NCBI RefSeq assembly: GCF_003626695.1 | Contig: NZ_RBAH01000009.1 | Span: forward strand, 1-64,000 | Length of the DNA stretch: 64,000 nt | Direction of reading: 5' to 3' | Origin: Paenibacillus ginsengarvi | GTDB taxonomy: Bacteria; Bacillota; Bacilli; Paenibacillales; NBRC-103111 | In this document: in pieces, positions 41,989-50,995 of the stretch | Layout of the letters: every line of letters starts with the position of its first letter | Numbering within the stretch: position 1 is the stretch's first letter | Made by a program: the position numbers and the translations under genes | The notes under the pieces: generated by a model | The model's input: the letters and a program-made list of their open reading frames with translations, nothing else | The model's database searches: none | What the model was told of the DNA's origin: nothing

Positions 41989-42609
41989 TTAATGAATGTC
42001 GCGGAACAGGCCGATTACTTTGCCGAGTATGGTCACGTTGCGAAGGCGGATCGGTTCCATCGCCGGATTTTCCGGCTGGAGGCGAATGTGATCGCGCTCC
42101 TTGTAGAACGTTTTCACCGTAGCTTCGTCGTCTTCGGTCATCGCAACGACGATATCGCCGTTATCGGCCGTCGGCTGCTGCTTGACGATGACGTAATCGT
42201 TGTTGTGAATGCCGGCTTCGATCATGCTCTCGCCGACTACGCGAAGCATAAAGACGTTATGGTCGCCGACAAAATGGCTTGGAAGCGGAAAATACTCTTC
42301 AATATTTTCAGTAGCCGTAATGGGAACACCGGCCGTCACTTTACCGATCAAAGGAACCCGCGCAACGGAGAAGGAGAAAGCCGACGCCGAGTCGTCATGG
42401 CCGAGAATTTCGATTGCTCTCGGCTTCGTGGGGTCTCTGCGAATAAGGCCTTTTCTTTCCAGCCGATCCAGATGGCCATGCACCGTGGAGCTGGACGCAA
42501 GCCCTACGGCCTCGCCGATTTCCCGCACGGAAGGGGGATATCCTTTATCGCGCACTTCGTTCTTAATAAATTCGAGTATCGCTTGTTGGCGATTGGAAAC
42601 CTTGCTCAC
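41989..42609 (-). CDS. lexA: LexA SOS repressor
   Basis: A 206-residue SOS repressor that binds SOS boxes and cleaves itself when RecA filaments form. The winged helix is at about 1-65 ([20 protein letters not shown]), the cleavage bond is the Ala-Gly in GKVTAGVPI, the catalytic Ser is in [11 protein letters not shown], and the catalytic Lys is in TVKTFYKE. I chose GTG 42609 because GGAG lies 8 bases upstream; the longer GTG start at 42618 is too near it. Divergent from yneA. Confidence 0.95.
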   Translation of the reverse strand: MSKVSNRQQAILEFIKNEVRDKGYPPSVREIGEAVGLASSSTVHGHLDRLERKGLIRRDPTKPRAIEILGHDDSASAFSFSVARVPLIGKVTAGVPITATENIEEYFPLPSHFVGDHNVFMLRVVGESMIEAGIHNNDYVIVKQQPTADNGDIVVAMTEDDEATVKTFYKERDHIRLQPENPAMEPIRLRNVTILGKVIGLFRDIH

Positions 42610-42645
42610 GATGATCACTCCAATACAAACGTATTATTTGGGTAA

Positions 42646-42685
42646 ATTATACCACAGAACTCGAGTTCGTACAAACATAAGTTCG
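42646..42685 (-). promoter_or_regulatory. lexA promoter with two SOS boxes
   Basis: On the minus strand TTGTAC (42674-42669), a 17-base spacer and TATAAT (42651-42646) form the lexA promoter. One SOS box, CGAACTCGAGTTCT as read on this strand (42669-42656), fills the spacer. A second, CGAACTTATGTTTG (42685-42672), overlaps the -35. Both fit CGAAC-N4-GTTYG-type LexA sites, giving autoregulation. Confidence 0.85.
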
Positions 42686-42855
42686 ATAATGGCGCGGTTT
42701 TTAAGCAAAAATAACGTGTTTTTTCCACATTTCGGACATATATCGTCCGTCAGAACCATATGATGGATGGAAATGAGCTAGGACAAGCCTAGACGGACTC
42801 CGCCGCTTCCGAGTACAGCTACCGAACAGAAATGCGAACGCGAGGCGAACGAATG

Positions 42856-42928
42856 CGAACATTAGTTCGAAAAAAGTTATTGACGCGAATAAGTGTTCGT
42901 GTTAATCTGAGACCAGAACAAATGTTTG
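42856..42928 (+). promoter_or_regulatory. yneA promoter with SOS boxes
   Basis: TTGACG (42880-42885), a 17-base spacer and TAATCT (42903-42908) form the yneA promoter. The SOS box CGAATAAGTGTTCG (42886-42899) fills the spacer. A perfect-looking box, CGAACATTAGTTCG (42856-42869), lies upstream, and a weaker AGAACAAATGTTTG (42915-42928) lies downstream. LexA should repress yneA tightly. Confidence 0.8.
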
Positions 42929-42941
42929 GGAGGAAAATCAA

Positions 42942-43337
42942 ATGGCTACAGCAGCATATTATATCCCTGACGAGTACAAGAGCATCTACCGTACATCTTC
43001 TGCCCCTGTATCGGCTTCCAAAACCGATTCGAGCGATTGCTCGAGAGTCTCGCGGCTTAGATGGATCATTCGATTTGCGGCCATTGCAAGTATTATCTTG
43101 CTGGTTGTTGGAGTCGGAGCGATCGTCCACGCTTTCGCCGGTGACGGCGAAGTACAGGCTGCCAGCATTACCAAGCACGAACAAGTCATCGTGAAGCCCG
43201 GGGATACGTTATGGTCAATATCCGAGACCCGCGTCCAGAAGGGCGAAGATATTCGCGTTTACATACAGAAGCTGAAGAAGCTGAACGGAATCTCATCTTC
43301 GCCGCTGCAAGCCGGTCAAGTTCTGCTGCTGCCGTAA
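42942..43337 (+). CDS. yneA: YneA-like SOS cell-division suppressor
   Basis: A 131-residue membrane protein. One helix at about 43-65 is followed by a LysM domain (about 80-131: VIVKPGDTLWSISETRV, LNGISSSPLQAGQVLLLP). In B. subtilis, YneA is made during the SOS response, sits at the division site outside the membrane and delays septation until DNA is repaired. The N-terminal 40 residues are cytosolic and polar. ATG 42942 follows GGGAGG. yneB, a resolvase gene found next in Bacillus, is absent. Confidence 0.87.
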   Translation: MATAAYYIPDEYKSIYRTSSAPVSASKTDSSDCSRVSRLRWIIRFAAIASIILLVVGVGAIVHAFAGDGEVQAASITKHEQVIVKPGDTLWSISETRVQKGEDIRVYIQKLKKLNGISSSPLQAGQVLLLP

Positions 43338-43427
43338 CCATTTTGTTCGCAAAGCGACCCTTCATTCATCCATGATCGGCGGTTGCCGCAAGGCGTTTGG
43401 AACCGTTCCTATATACGAATACAGATT

Positions 43428-43453
43428 GCCCGGCTCCTACGTGCCGGGCTTTT
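43428..43453 (+). terminator. Terminator after yneA
   Basis: GCCCGGC pairs with GCCGGGC around an 8-base loop, then TTTTG. Confidence 0.75.
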
Positions 43454-43533
43454 GCTTGTTTCCGTCCGGCTTCCTTGACAAGGGGCTCCGAACCATGTCA
43501 AAGTAGGAGATAACCGACAGAAGGAGGTCGAAT

Positions 43534-43737
43534 ATGGTTACCGAACAGATGATCGCCCGTATCAACGAGCTGGCCAGAAAAGCGAATACGGTCGGTTTGA
43601 CCGATGAGGAGCTGGAGGAGCGCAACCAACTGCGCAAAATATATATCGAAGCGTTTCGTACTTCGTTAAGAGCCCAGCTAGACTCGATAGAATTTGTGGA
43701 CGATAACAAAGACGGTTCCGATAAAAAGCCGAACTAA
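43534..43737 (+). CDS. DUF896 family protein (YnzC-like)
   Basis: A 67-residue helical-hairpin protein matching the DUF896/YnzC family: ARINELARKANTVGLTDEELEERNQLRK, here with a C-terminal tail of charged residues (NKDGSDKKPN). In B. subtilis ynzC lies after yneA-yneB, so the position is syntenic. Family function is not established. ATG 43534 follows GAAGGAGG. Confidence 0.85.
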   Translation: MVTEQMIARINELARKANTVGLTDEELEERNQLRKIYIEAFRTSLRAQLDSIEFVDDNKDGSDKKPN

Positions 43738-43821
43738 TCGCTCCAAACGGCCGCGCGTTCACTTTCGAAGCAATCGCAGCTTGAATTTTGGTTAACATCA
43801 AAGAATGAATAAGTTTCGGGG

Positions 43822-43882
43822 CTCCCCGCAAAGGTTGTGGAATAAGATGCGAAGCCCAAGCTTCACTTTGCAGGGGAGTTTT
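43822..43882 (+). terminator. Long hairpin with T-run before the membrane-protein gene
   Basis: CTCCCCGCAAAG pairs with CTTTGCAGGGGAG (one bulge) across a loop of about 32 bases, then TTTT, ending 19 bases before ATG 43902. It could end yneA/DUF896 transcripts or act as an attenuator in the leader of the next gene. Confidence 0.45.
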
Positions 43883-43901
43883 AGCTGAATGGAGGATTCG
43901 C

Positions 43902-44417
43902 ATGTCCCGCAAATGGGAACGAATGGTCGTAAAAAACAGCAAGGAACTTAATGCCAAACGAAAAAAATCGGGTCACACCCCGATCACGGCAGCAACGAAT
44001 CAGGAGCAAATGGACATTTTCAAAGGCAGAAGCTGGTTTTTGCCGGCGCTGCTCGTCGCGGTCTCGCTTTTTTTCGCAATCGTCTCCGTCACGCTATATG
44101 AGTCGCAGACGTTGTATTGGATTACCGTGTTAGGCTATTTTGCGCTGGGCGTTATGTATTTCCTGCGCAGGCCGTACATTAAGATCGGCAGGCAAAAGCT
44201 CGCAACCCGCCGCATGGGGCTCGATAAAGTGTTCGGAGCGGACGAGGTCGAATCGATAGCGGTGCAATCGGGCAGCGTGGCCATTCAGCTAAAAGGGAAA
44301 AAAACGCGCTGGGTGCTGTCCAAGTTCCAGAACTTGTATGACATACCGGCTATTTCTGCGCGATTGAAAAAATTCGCCGAAACTAATGGCATTTCTTATA
44401 AAGATGAAACGGTTTAA
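43902..44417 (+). CDS. Membrane protein of unknown function
   Basis: A 171-residue protein with a basic N-terminal 40 residues, two membrane helices (about 46-63 and 70-88: FLPALLVAVSLFFAIVSVTL and ITVLGYFALGVMYFL) and a soluble C-terminal domain of about 80 residues that looks like a small beta fold (YIKIGRQKLATRRMG). No family is recognised. ATG 43902 follows GGAGG. The HAD gene starts 24 bases after its stop. Confidence 0.65.
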   Translation: MSRKWERMVVKNSKELNAKRKKSGHTPITAATNQEQMDIFKGRSWFLPALLVAVSLFFAIVSVTLYESQTLYWITVLGYFALGVMYFLRRPYIKIGRQKLATRRMGLDKVFGADEVESIAVQSGSVAIQLKGKKTRWVLSKFQNLYDIPAISARLKKFAETNGISYKDETV

Positions 44418-44440
44418 TGGGACAAGGGGAGAAACGGATC

Positions 44441-45229
44441 ATGACTATCCAAGCTGTTTTATTCGATCTGGACGATACGCTTTTGTGGGACGAGCGTAGT
44501 GTGAAGGAAGCGTTTCGGGCCACATGCCTCGCCGCCGCCGAAGCGTATCCACTCGATCCGGGCAAGCTGGAGGAAGCGGTGCGCGGTGAAGCGCGCGACT
44601 TGTACGAATCGTTCGAAACGTTTCCGTTTACAAAGCAGATCGGGATCAACCCGTTCGAAGGACTGTGGGCCCGCTTCAGCGCAGGCGAGCAGGAGTCGTT
44701 CCGCAAGCTGGAGAAGCTGGCGCCGGGATACCGCAGCGCCTCGTGGACAAAAGGACTTAAGGCGTTAGGCATCGATGACGAAGCGCTCGGTTACCGGCTC
44801 GGGGAGATGTTCCCGCAAGAGCGCAGAGCGAGACCGCTTGTGTATGAGGAAACGTTCGAGGTGCTGAACGAGCTGAAGGGCAACGTCAAGCTGCTGCTGC
44901 TTACGAACGGCTCGCCTGACTTGCAGCGGGAGAAAATTGCCGGCGTTCCGGGGCTTGCGGACTATTTCGACCATATCGTCATATCCGGATCGTTCGGCCA
45001 GGGCAAACCGGCCTCGGCTATTTTCCATCATGCGATGGAGCTGCTCGGCATTCAGCCGGAAGAAGGCCTCATGGTAGGGGACAAGCTGACAACGGATATT
45101 CTCGGGGCGAACGGAGTCGGCATGAAGTCGGTCTGGATTAACCGTCACGGCATGATTCGCAGCGACGAGATCGTGCCTGTTTACGAGATCGCCAATTTAC
45201 GGCAAATCCGCAGCTTGCTCGGCGCGTAG
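44441..45229 (+). CDS. HAD-superfamily hydrolase
   Basis: A 262-residue HAD enzyme with intact motifs: DLDDTLLWDE (nucleophile Asp and acid/base Asp), LLLLTNGSPD (motif II), FGQGKPASAIF (Lys), and MVGDKLTTDILGANGVGMKS (motif IV). A C1 helical cap occupies about residues 18-110. The general layout is that of small phosphatases of the YfnB/phosphoserine-phosphatase group. ATG 44441 follows AAGGGGAG; an ATG at 44417 overlaps the previous stop without a site. Confidence 0.8.
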   Translation: MTIQAVLFDLDDTLLWDERSVKEAFRATCLAAAEAYPLDPGKLEEAVRGEARDLYESFETFPFTKQIGINPFEGLWARFSAGEQESFRKLEKLAPGYRSASWTKGLKALGIDDEALGYRLGEMFPQERRARPLVYEETFEVLNELKGNVKLLLLTNGSPDLQREKIAGVPGLADYFDHIVISGSFGQGKPASAIFHHAMELLGIQPEEGLMVGDKLTTDILGANGVGMKSVWINRHGMIRSDEIVPVYEIANLRQIRSLLGA

Positions 45230-45249
45230 TCGCCTGCGATGCGCCAAAA

Positions 45250-45289
45250 AGCCCGAGGCTTTCCGCAAGGAGAGCTTCGGGCTCGTTTT
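45250..45289. terminator. Bidirectional terminator between HAD gene and mtnD
   Basis: A stem AGCCCGAGGCTTTCC/GGAGAGCTTCGGGCT with a GCAA loop (one or two mismatches). AAAAA lies on the left and CGTTTT on the right, so it can stop transcripts from both sides, with the left end serving mtnD. Confidence 0.8.
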
Positions 45290-45302
45290 CGGTACGCAGC
45301 GT

Positions 45303-45845
45303 TTACGCTTTTTGGAACGACGGATCACTATACGGATGGGCGATCCAGCCTTCGGTCTCGATAAAGAGGCGGACGGCTACGATTTTGCGGTTTTCCATCA
45401 GCGTGAAGAAGTGCGGCTTGTTTTCCGGAACGGAAATGACGTCGCCGGCTTCCAGCTCGACGTCGAAGTAACCTACGTCATCGGAGCCTTTGATAATAAA
45501 GATGCCTTTGCCGGCCGTAATGGCGCGGACTTCGTCTTCCGTATGGGTATGCACCTGCTCGAATTTTTTCAGCAGCTCGTCGAGGTTCGGCGTAGCGTCG
45601 GACAAAGCGATGACGTCCCAGGTGCGATAGCCGCGGCGGCCTGCGAGATCGCGAATTTCCGAGTCGAACGTATTCAGGATTTGCTGTTTCTCGTCATCGG
45701 AGAGGATAAATTTTTCTTGAAGCTCGGCGGCGAGCTTGGAAGGATTCCAATGCTCGTACAGCACTTCCTGCCGCTCCAGAAACGATCTGACGTTCTCCTC
45801 TCCCTGGATGCGCTCGTTCGTATTGCGAATGCGAATTTCTGCCAT
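45303..45845 (-). CDS. mtnD: Acireductone dioxygenase
   Basis: A 180-residue cupin of the methionine salvage pathway. It turns acireductone into formate and 2-keto-4-methylthiobutyrate (Fe form), or an off-pathway product (Ni form). Metal ligands are visible: HTHTEDEVR (His-x-His and Glu) and PENKPHFFTL (His). ATG 45845 follows GGAGGG. The rest of the salvage pathway is not in this window, so it is an orphan, divergent from metH. Confidence 0.92.
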   Translation of the reverse strand: MAEIRIRNTNERIQGEENVRSFLERQEVLYEHWNPSKLAAELQEKFILSDDEKQQILNTFDSEIRDLAGRRGYRTWDVIALSDATPNLDELLKKFEQVHTHTEDEVRAITAGKGIFIIKGSDDVGYFDVELEAGDVISVPENKPHFFTLMENRKIVAVRLFIETEGWIAHPYSDPSFQKA

Positions 45846-45886
45846 CGTAAGTCCCTCCATGAAAAAAATAATTGCCTATGATTACG

Positions 45887-45915
45887 ATTATATGCGAAAA
45901 CGATACGGGTGTCGA
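45887..45915 (-). promoter_or_regulatory. mtnD promoter
   Basis: On the minus strand TCGACA (45915-45910), a 17-base spacer and TATAAT (45892-45887) lie about 41 bases before ATG 45845. Confidence 0.65.
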
Positions 45916-46042
45916 TGGAACCGAATGAATTAATTTGTCAATTCCGATAAGAAAACTGGATAATGTCACTCTTTCGAAAAGCGGTGTATTCTGGTAGACT
46001 AAACATCATAGAAACGGATGGCTGACATAAGGGGTGGATCAT

Positions 46043-49000
46043 ATGCAAAAAACGTCTTTGGCGGAAAGGCTGAAGCATAAAATATTGATTCTCGACGGAG
46101 CGATGGGCACGATGCTCCAGCAGGAAAACTTGACCGCGGACGACTTTGGCGGGGAAGAGCTGGAGGGCTGCAACGAAATATTGTCCGTCACGAGACCGGA
46201 TGTGCTGCAAAAAATTCACGAGGCCTATCTCGCTGCGGGCGCCGACATTTTGGAGACGAATACGTTCGGATCGACCAGCGTCGTATTGGCCGAGTACGAT
46301 ATCCCCGAGCGGGCCCGGGAGCTGAATTTGGCCGCCGCCAAAATCGCCGTGGATGCGGCTCGCAAATTTTCGACGCCGGAGTGGCCGCGTTACGTCGCCG
46401 GCGCGATGGGACCAACGACCAAGACGTTATCCGTTACGGGAGGCGTGACGTTTGACGGGCTGGTCGATAGTTATTACGAGCAGGCGCTGGCTTTGATCGA
46501 AGCGGGCGTCGATGCACTGCTGCTCGAAACTTCGCAGGATACGCTTAACGTTAAGGCCGGCAGCATCGGAATCCGCAAGGCGTATGAAGCTTCCGGCATC
46601 ACGCTGCCGATTATGATATCCGGGACGATCGAGCCGATGGGCACGACGCTCGCGGGGCAAAATATCGAATCGTTTTACATTTCGCTCGAGCATCTGCATC
46701 CGGTCTCGATCGGGCTGAACTGTGCGACCGGTCCGGAATTTATGAAGGATCACATCCGCTCCTTGTCTTCGATCGCGAAGTCTGCCATCAGCTGCTACCC
46801 GAATGCCGGTTTGCCCGACGAAAACGGCCATTATCACGAATCGCCCGCATCGCTCGCCAAAAAACTCGGCGACTTCGCCGAACAGGGCTGGATCAATATT
46901 GCCGGGGGTTGCTGCGGCACAACGCCGGACCATATTCGCGCCATAGCCGAGACGATGGCTCAAATCAAGCCGCGTTCGCAGTACGGTGTCCATCCGTCTG
47001 CCGTATCGGGTATCGAAACGGTTTATATCGAGCCGGAAAACCGGCCGCTTATGGTCGGCGAGCGCACGAACATTTCCGGATCGCGCAAATTCAAGCGGCT
47101 GATTAAGGAAGGCAAGTTCGAGGAAGGCTCGGAAATCGCGAGAGCGCAGGTGAAAAACGGCGCGCATGTCGTCGATATCAACTTGCAGGATACGGACATC
47201 GACGAAGCGTATGCGATGGAGCATTTTTTACAGCAGGTCGTCAAAAAAGTAAAAGCGCCGCTCATGATCGACTCGACATACGATCACATTATCGAACTCG
47301 GTCTCAAGCATTCGCAAGGGAAAGCGATCATTAACTCCATTAATCTGGAGGACGGCGAGACGAAGTTCCAGAGCATCGTTCCGCTAATCCATAGATACGG
47401 CGCCTCGGTCGTCATGATCCTGATCGACGAACGGGGACAAGCGGTAACCAGACAGGCCAAGATGGAAGTGGCCGACCGCGCCTACAAGCTGCTCACAGAA
47501 AAGTATGGTCTGGACCCGCAGGATATCATTTTCGATCCGAACATGTTCCCGGTCGGCTCCGGCGATCCGCAGTATATCGGCTCCGCCGTCGAAACGATCG
47601 AAGGCATTCGAATGATCAAAGAAAAGTATCCGGAAAGCAAAACGATTTTGGGCCTCAGCAACATTTCGTTCGGTCTTCCGGACGCAGGCCGCGAAGTGCT
47701 CAACTCCGTTTATTTGTACCATTGTACGAAGGCCGGACTCGACTACGCCATCGTGAACACGGAGAAGCTCCAGCGGTACGCGTCCATTTCCGAGGAAGAA
47801 CGGAAGCTGGCGGAGGCGCTTATCTATGATACGAGCGATGAGACGCTTGCCGAATTCGTAGCTTACTTCCGCGAGAAGAAGGTCGAGAAGAAGGAAAAGG
47901 CGACGAATCTGACGCTCGAAGAAAGGCTTGGCTCCTACGTCGTGGAAGGCACGAAGGAAGGGCTGATTCCCGATCTGGAAGAAGCGATGGGGAAATATGC
48001 GCCTCTCGACATTATTAACGGACCGCTCATGAAAGGGATGGAGGAAGTAGGCCGACTGTTCAACAACAACGAGCTGATCGTTGCCGAGGTGCTGCAAAGC
48101 GCCGAAGTGATGAAGGCATCCGTTTCGTTCCTTGAGCCGTTTATGGAGCGCAACGAGAGCGCGGTCAAGGGCAAGATCTTGCTCGCCACCGTCAAAGGCG
48201 ACGTTCATGATATCGGTAAAAACCTGGTCGAGATCATTTTGTCGAACAACGGCTACCAGATCATCAACCTCGGTATCAAAGTGCCGCCGGAGCAGCTGAT
48301 CGAAGCATACCGCAAAGAAAAGCCGGATGCGATCGGCTTGTCCGGTCTGCTCGTCAAATCGGCGCAGCAGATGGTCGTCACCGCCCAGGACTTGAAGTCG
48401 GCCGGCATCGAGGTACCGATTCTCGTAGGCGGAGCCGCGCTGACCCGGAAGTTTACGAAGACGAGAATTGCTCCCGAATACGACGGAGTCGTGCTGTACG
48501 CGAAGGATGCGATGGACGGTCTCGATATCGCCAACAAGCTCAGCGACGCCGAGCAGCGCCAGAAGCTCATTCAGGAGCTGCGCGACAGCATGGACTCGGT
48601 CGTGATGGAAACGGGAAAACCGGCGGACGAAGTGAAGCTGACGCGCGCGGCCAAATCGACCGTATCGCAGGACGTCCCCGTATACATTCCGCCGGATATG
48701 GAAAGACATGTGCTAAAGGACTATCCGATCGACCACATTTATCCTTATGTCAATATGCGCACGCTGCTTGGTCACCATCTCGGCTTGCGCGGCAATGTGG
48801 ATAAGCTGCTCGAGGAAAAAGATCCGAAGGCGCTGCAGCTGAAGGAAACGGTGGACGGCCTGTTCGCCGAAGCCAAAGCGGACGGACTGGTCAAGGCAAG
48901 CGGCATGTACCGCTTCTTCCCGGCTCAGTCGGACGGCAACGACATTCTCGTATACGATCCGTTAAATCCGGCCGAGGTGCTGCACCGGTTCACGTTCCCG

Positions 49001-49483
49001 CGCCAGGAAGTAGATCCGTTCCTGTGCCTTGCCGACTTCCTGAAGCCGGTATCGAGCGGAACGATGGATTATATCGGCTTTCTCGTCGTAACCGCCGGTC
49101 AGGGCATCCGGGCGAGAGCGGAGGAGATGAAAGATCAGGGCGATTACTTGCGCTCCCATGCGCTGCAATCGTTCGCGATCGAGCTTGCGGAAGGGTTCGC
49201 CGAGCGGATGCATCATATGATGCGCGATATGTGGGGCTTCCCGGATTCGCCGGAGCTGACGATGCAGCAGCGTTGGGGCGCCAGATACCAGGGCATCCGG
49301 GTATCGTTCGGCTACCCGGCCTGTCCGAACCTCGAGGACCAAGGACCGCTGTTCCGCCTGATGAAGCCGGAAGATATCGGCGTAGAGCTGACGGAAGGAT
49401 TCATGATGGAGCCGGAGGCGTCGGTTTCCGCGATGGTGTTCGCCCATCCGGAGGCGCGCTACTTCAACGTAGACAAAGCCTAA
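46043..49483 (+). CDS. metH: Cobalamin-dependent methionine synthase
   Basis: A 1146-residue, full-length MetH that methylates homocysteine from methyltetrahydrofolate. Modules: homocysteine-binding (about 1-330) with Zn ligands in GLNCATGP and [10 protein letters not shown]; pterin-binding (about 345-610); cap and B12-binding (about 635-870), with cobalt-ligating H722 in GDVHDIGKN; and the AdoMet reactivation domain (about 890-1146, with [15 protein letters not shown]). ATG 46043 follows AAGGGGTGG; a GTG at 46034 sits inside that site. rnz follows 19 bases later. No SAM riboswitch was seen upstream. Confidence 0.95.
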   Translation: MQKTSLAERLKHKILILDGAMGTMLQQENLTADDFGGEELEGCNEILSVTRPDVLQKIHEAYLAAGADILETNTFGSTSVVLAEYDIPERARELNLAAAKIAVDAARKFSTPEWPRYVAGAMGPTTKTLSVTGGVTFDGLVDSYYEQALALIEAGVDALLLETSQDTLNVKAGSIGIRKAYEASGITLPIMISGTIEPMGTTLAGQNIESFYISLEHLHPVSIGLNCATGPEFMKDHIRSLSSIAKSAISCYPNAGLPDENGHYHESPASLAKKLGDFAEQGWINIAGGCCGTTPDHIRAIAETMAQIKPRSQYGVHPSAVSGIETVYIEPENRPLMVGERTNISGSRKFKRLIKEGKFEEGSEIARAQVKNGAHVVDINLQDTDIDEAYAMEHFLQQVVKKVKAPLMIDSTYDHIIELGLKHSQGKAIINSINLEDGETKFQSIVPLIHRYGASVVMILIDERGQAVTRQAKMEVADRAYKLLTEKYGLDPQDIIFDPNMFPVGSGDPQYIGSAVETIEGIRMIKEKYPESKTILGLSNISFGLPDAGREVLNSVYLYHCTKAGLDYAIVNTEKLQRYASISEEERKLAEALIYDTSDETLAEFVAYFREKKVEKKEKATNLTLEERLGSYVVEGTKEGLIPDLEEAMGKYAPLDIINGPLMKGMEEVGRLFNNNELIVAEVLQSAEVMKASVSFLEPFMERNESAVKGKILLATVKGDVHDIGKNLVEIILSNNGYQIINLGIKVPPEQLIEAYRKEKPDAIGLSGLLVKSAQQMVVTAQDLKSAGIEVPILVGGAALTRKFTKTRIAPEYDGVVLYAKDAMDGLDIANKLSDAEQRQKLIQELRDSMDSVVMETGKPADEVKLTRAAKSTVSQDVPVYIPPDMERHVLKDYPIDHIYPYVNMRTLLGHHLGLRGNVDKLLEEKDPKALQLKETVDGLFAEAKADGLVKASGMYRFFPAQSDGNDILVYDPLNPAEVLHRFTFPRQEVDPFLCLADFLKPVSSGTMDYIGFLVVTAGQGIRARAEEMKDQGDYLRSHALQSFAIELAEGFAERMHHMMRDMWGFPDSPELTMQQRWGARYQGIRVSFGYPACPNLEDQGPLFRLMKPEDIGVELTEGFMMEPEASVSAMVFAHPEARYFNVDKA

Positions 49484-49502
49484 ATCCGGCGGGAGGAGAC
49501 GC

Positions 49503-50420
49503 ATGGAGCTTTATTTTCTCGGTACGGGGGCAGGCATGCCGTCGAAGGAAAGGAACGTAACGGCCATCGCCTTGACGCTGTATGACGAACGCGGCTCGAT
49601 GTGGCTGTTCGACTGCGGCGAAGGCACGCAGCACCAGATGCTGCGCTCGCCGCTCAAGGCAAGCAGGCTGGAACATCTTTATATTACGCATTTGCATGGC
49701 GATCACGTGTACGGTCTACCAGGTTTGCTCACGAGCCGCTCCAATCAGGGGGGCACATCTCCGCTCACCTTGTTCGGGCCCCCGGGTCTCGAGGCGATGC
49801 TGGAGCCGGTGCTGCGTCTTAGCGGCGCACATCTGTCGTACGAATTGTCGATCCGGGAAGTGGAAGAGGGCATCGTGTTTGAGGATGATCAATTTGTAGT
49901 GCACTGCGCGAAACTCGACCATCGGATCGACAGCTACGGCTACCGTGTCGTCGAGAAGGATAAGCCGGGCAAGCTGGACGCCGACAAAGTGAAGGCGCTC
50001 GGCATCAAGCCCGGACCGGTATTCGGCCGGATCAAGCGAGGGGAAACGGTAGAGCTGCCGGACGGTTCGGTTATTGACGGCAAGTCGTTTATCGGTTCGC
50101 CCATCCCGGGCAAAAAAATAGTGATTCTTGGCGACACGAGATATTGCGAAGCGGCTGTCGGATTAGCAGTGAATGCCGATGTGCTCGTTCACGAAGCGAC
50201 GTTTGATTCTTCCATGCACGATCTGGCTCAGGCATATTATCATGCTACGGCGGAGGAGGCTGCGGAAGTCGCACGAAAAGCCGATGCCAAGTCGCTTATC
50301 TTGACCCATATCAGTTCCCGTTACCAGGAGGAGCAGGCGGAGCGATTGCTGAGCGAGGCTCGCGCCAAGTTTCCGGCTGCATGGCTTGCGAAAGATCACT
50401 GGGCGTTCGCCGTGAACTAG
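49503..50420 (+). CDS. rnz: Ribonuclease Z
   Basis: A 305-residue tRNA 3'-processing endonuclease of the metallo-beta-lactamase fold. Motifs: FLGTGAGMPSKERNVTA, the Zn-binding HLHGDH (about residues 63-68), LVHEATFDSSM, AEEAAEVARKADAKSL and LTHISSRY. It cleaves after the discriminator base of tRNA precursors. ATG 49503 follows GGGAGGAG. It is placed right after metH and may share its transcript. Confidence 0.93.
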   Translation: MELYFLGTGAGMPSKERNVTAIALTLYDERGSMWLFDCGEGTQHQMLRSPLKASRLEHLYITHLHGDHVYGLPGLLTSRSNQGGTSPLTLFGPPGLEAMLEPVLRLSGAHLSYELSIREVEEGIVFEDDQFVVHCAKLDHRIDSYGYRVVEKDKPGKLDADKVKALGIKPGPVFGRIKRGETVELPDGSVIDGKSFIGSPIPGKKIVILGDTRYCEAAVGLAVNADVLVHEATFDSSMHDLAQAYYHATAEEAAEVARKADAKSLILTHISSRYQEEQAERLLSEARAKFPAAWLAKDHWAFAVN

Positions 50421-50440
50421 GGCGTGTTTGCAAACACGCC
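50421..50440. repeat. Perfect 20-base palindrome right after rnz
   Basis: The ten-base arm GGCGTGTTTG is followed with no gap by its exact complement. It starts one base after the rnz stop codon. It lacks a T-run, so it is not a standard terminator; it may be an mRNA end stabiliser or a protein site. Confidence 0.5.
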
Positions 50441-50474
50441 GTTGCCTCCTTCGGATGAACCGCGTGTAAAAAGC

Positions 50475-50511
50475 AATAAGCCCGATGCACAATAGCTGCA
50501 AAGGGCTTATT
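50475..50511. terminator. Terminator between rnz and tlp
   Basis: AATAAGCCC pairs with GGGCTTATT around a 19-base loop. It lies between the convergent rnz and tlp genes and may serve both, though T-runs are short. Confidence 0.5.
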
Positions 50512-50524
50512 CGCTCCGGGTGAA

Positions 50525-50746
50525 CTACTCCGCGTTGTTCGACTCGTCCTGCGCTTCTTCCTCAAAGCCGGAAATGCTGGAACGGCGTCTTTCGTTTTTC
50601 GCTGCGATATCTTGTTTTTCCATAGCGGATATTTCGTCCGCATGCTCGTCCAAATATTGCTCGGCTTCCTCCAGGTTTTCCGCCGTCTGCTGAGCCATGC
50701 GCTTCAGTTTCTCGGCGTTGTCGGAACGATCGTCCGGTTTGGCCAT
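50525..50746 (-). CDS. tlp: Small acid-soluble spore protein Tlp
   Basis: A 73-residue thioredoxin-like spore protein (Tlp). The opening MAKPDDRSDNAEKLKRMAQ and the central pattern TAENLEEAEQYL and AAKNERRRSSI match the Tlp family; only the C-terminal tail differs. It should be made in the forespore and stored in the core. ATG 50746 follows AAGGAGAG. Convergent with rnz. Confidence 0.87.
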   Translation of the reverse strand: MAKPDDRSDNAEKLKRMAQQTAENLEEAEQYLDEHADEISAMEKQDIAAKNERRRSSISGFEEEAQDESNNAE

Positions 50747-50995
50747 CGCGTAACTCTCCTTTCGTCAAGTCAGGTATATGACTTACTTACATAACGTTCC
50801 CGGACGGCGGCTTATTATTCGCTGGCTGCCAATCGGATCGGACCGGAAGGCGACTACTAGGACGATTTTCCGGCTAAGCTGGTGAAGAAGCAAGTCGGAT
50901 AGGCGGGAGCACAGACTGGGGCGCTTTTTCATACACTGATGATGTATGCAACAAGTAGGCGAAAGGGCTCTTAAGAACAAGTAGGAGGGCTTCTC

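Noticed and set aside
45846-46042. SAM or cobalamin riboswitch before metH
   Set aside because: The gap is under 200 bases, holds the mtnD promoter on the other strand, and shows no SAM-I/II or B12-box core.
47384-48709. 441-codon minus-strand open frame inside metH
   Set aside because: It is the exact shadow of the metH coding region, has no family features and no ribosome site; long antisense frames are expected in GC-rich coding DNA.
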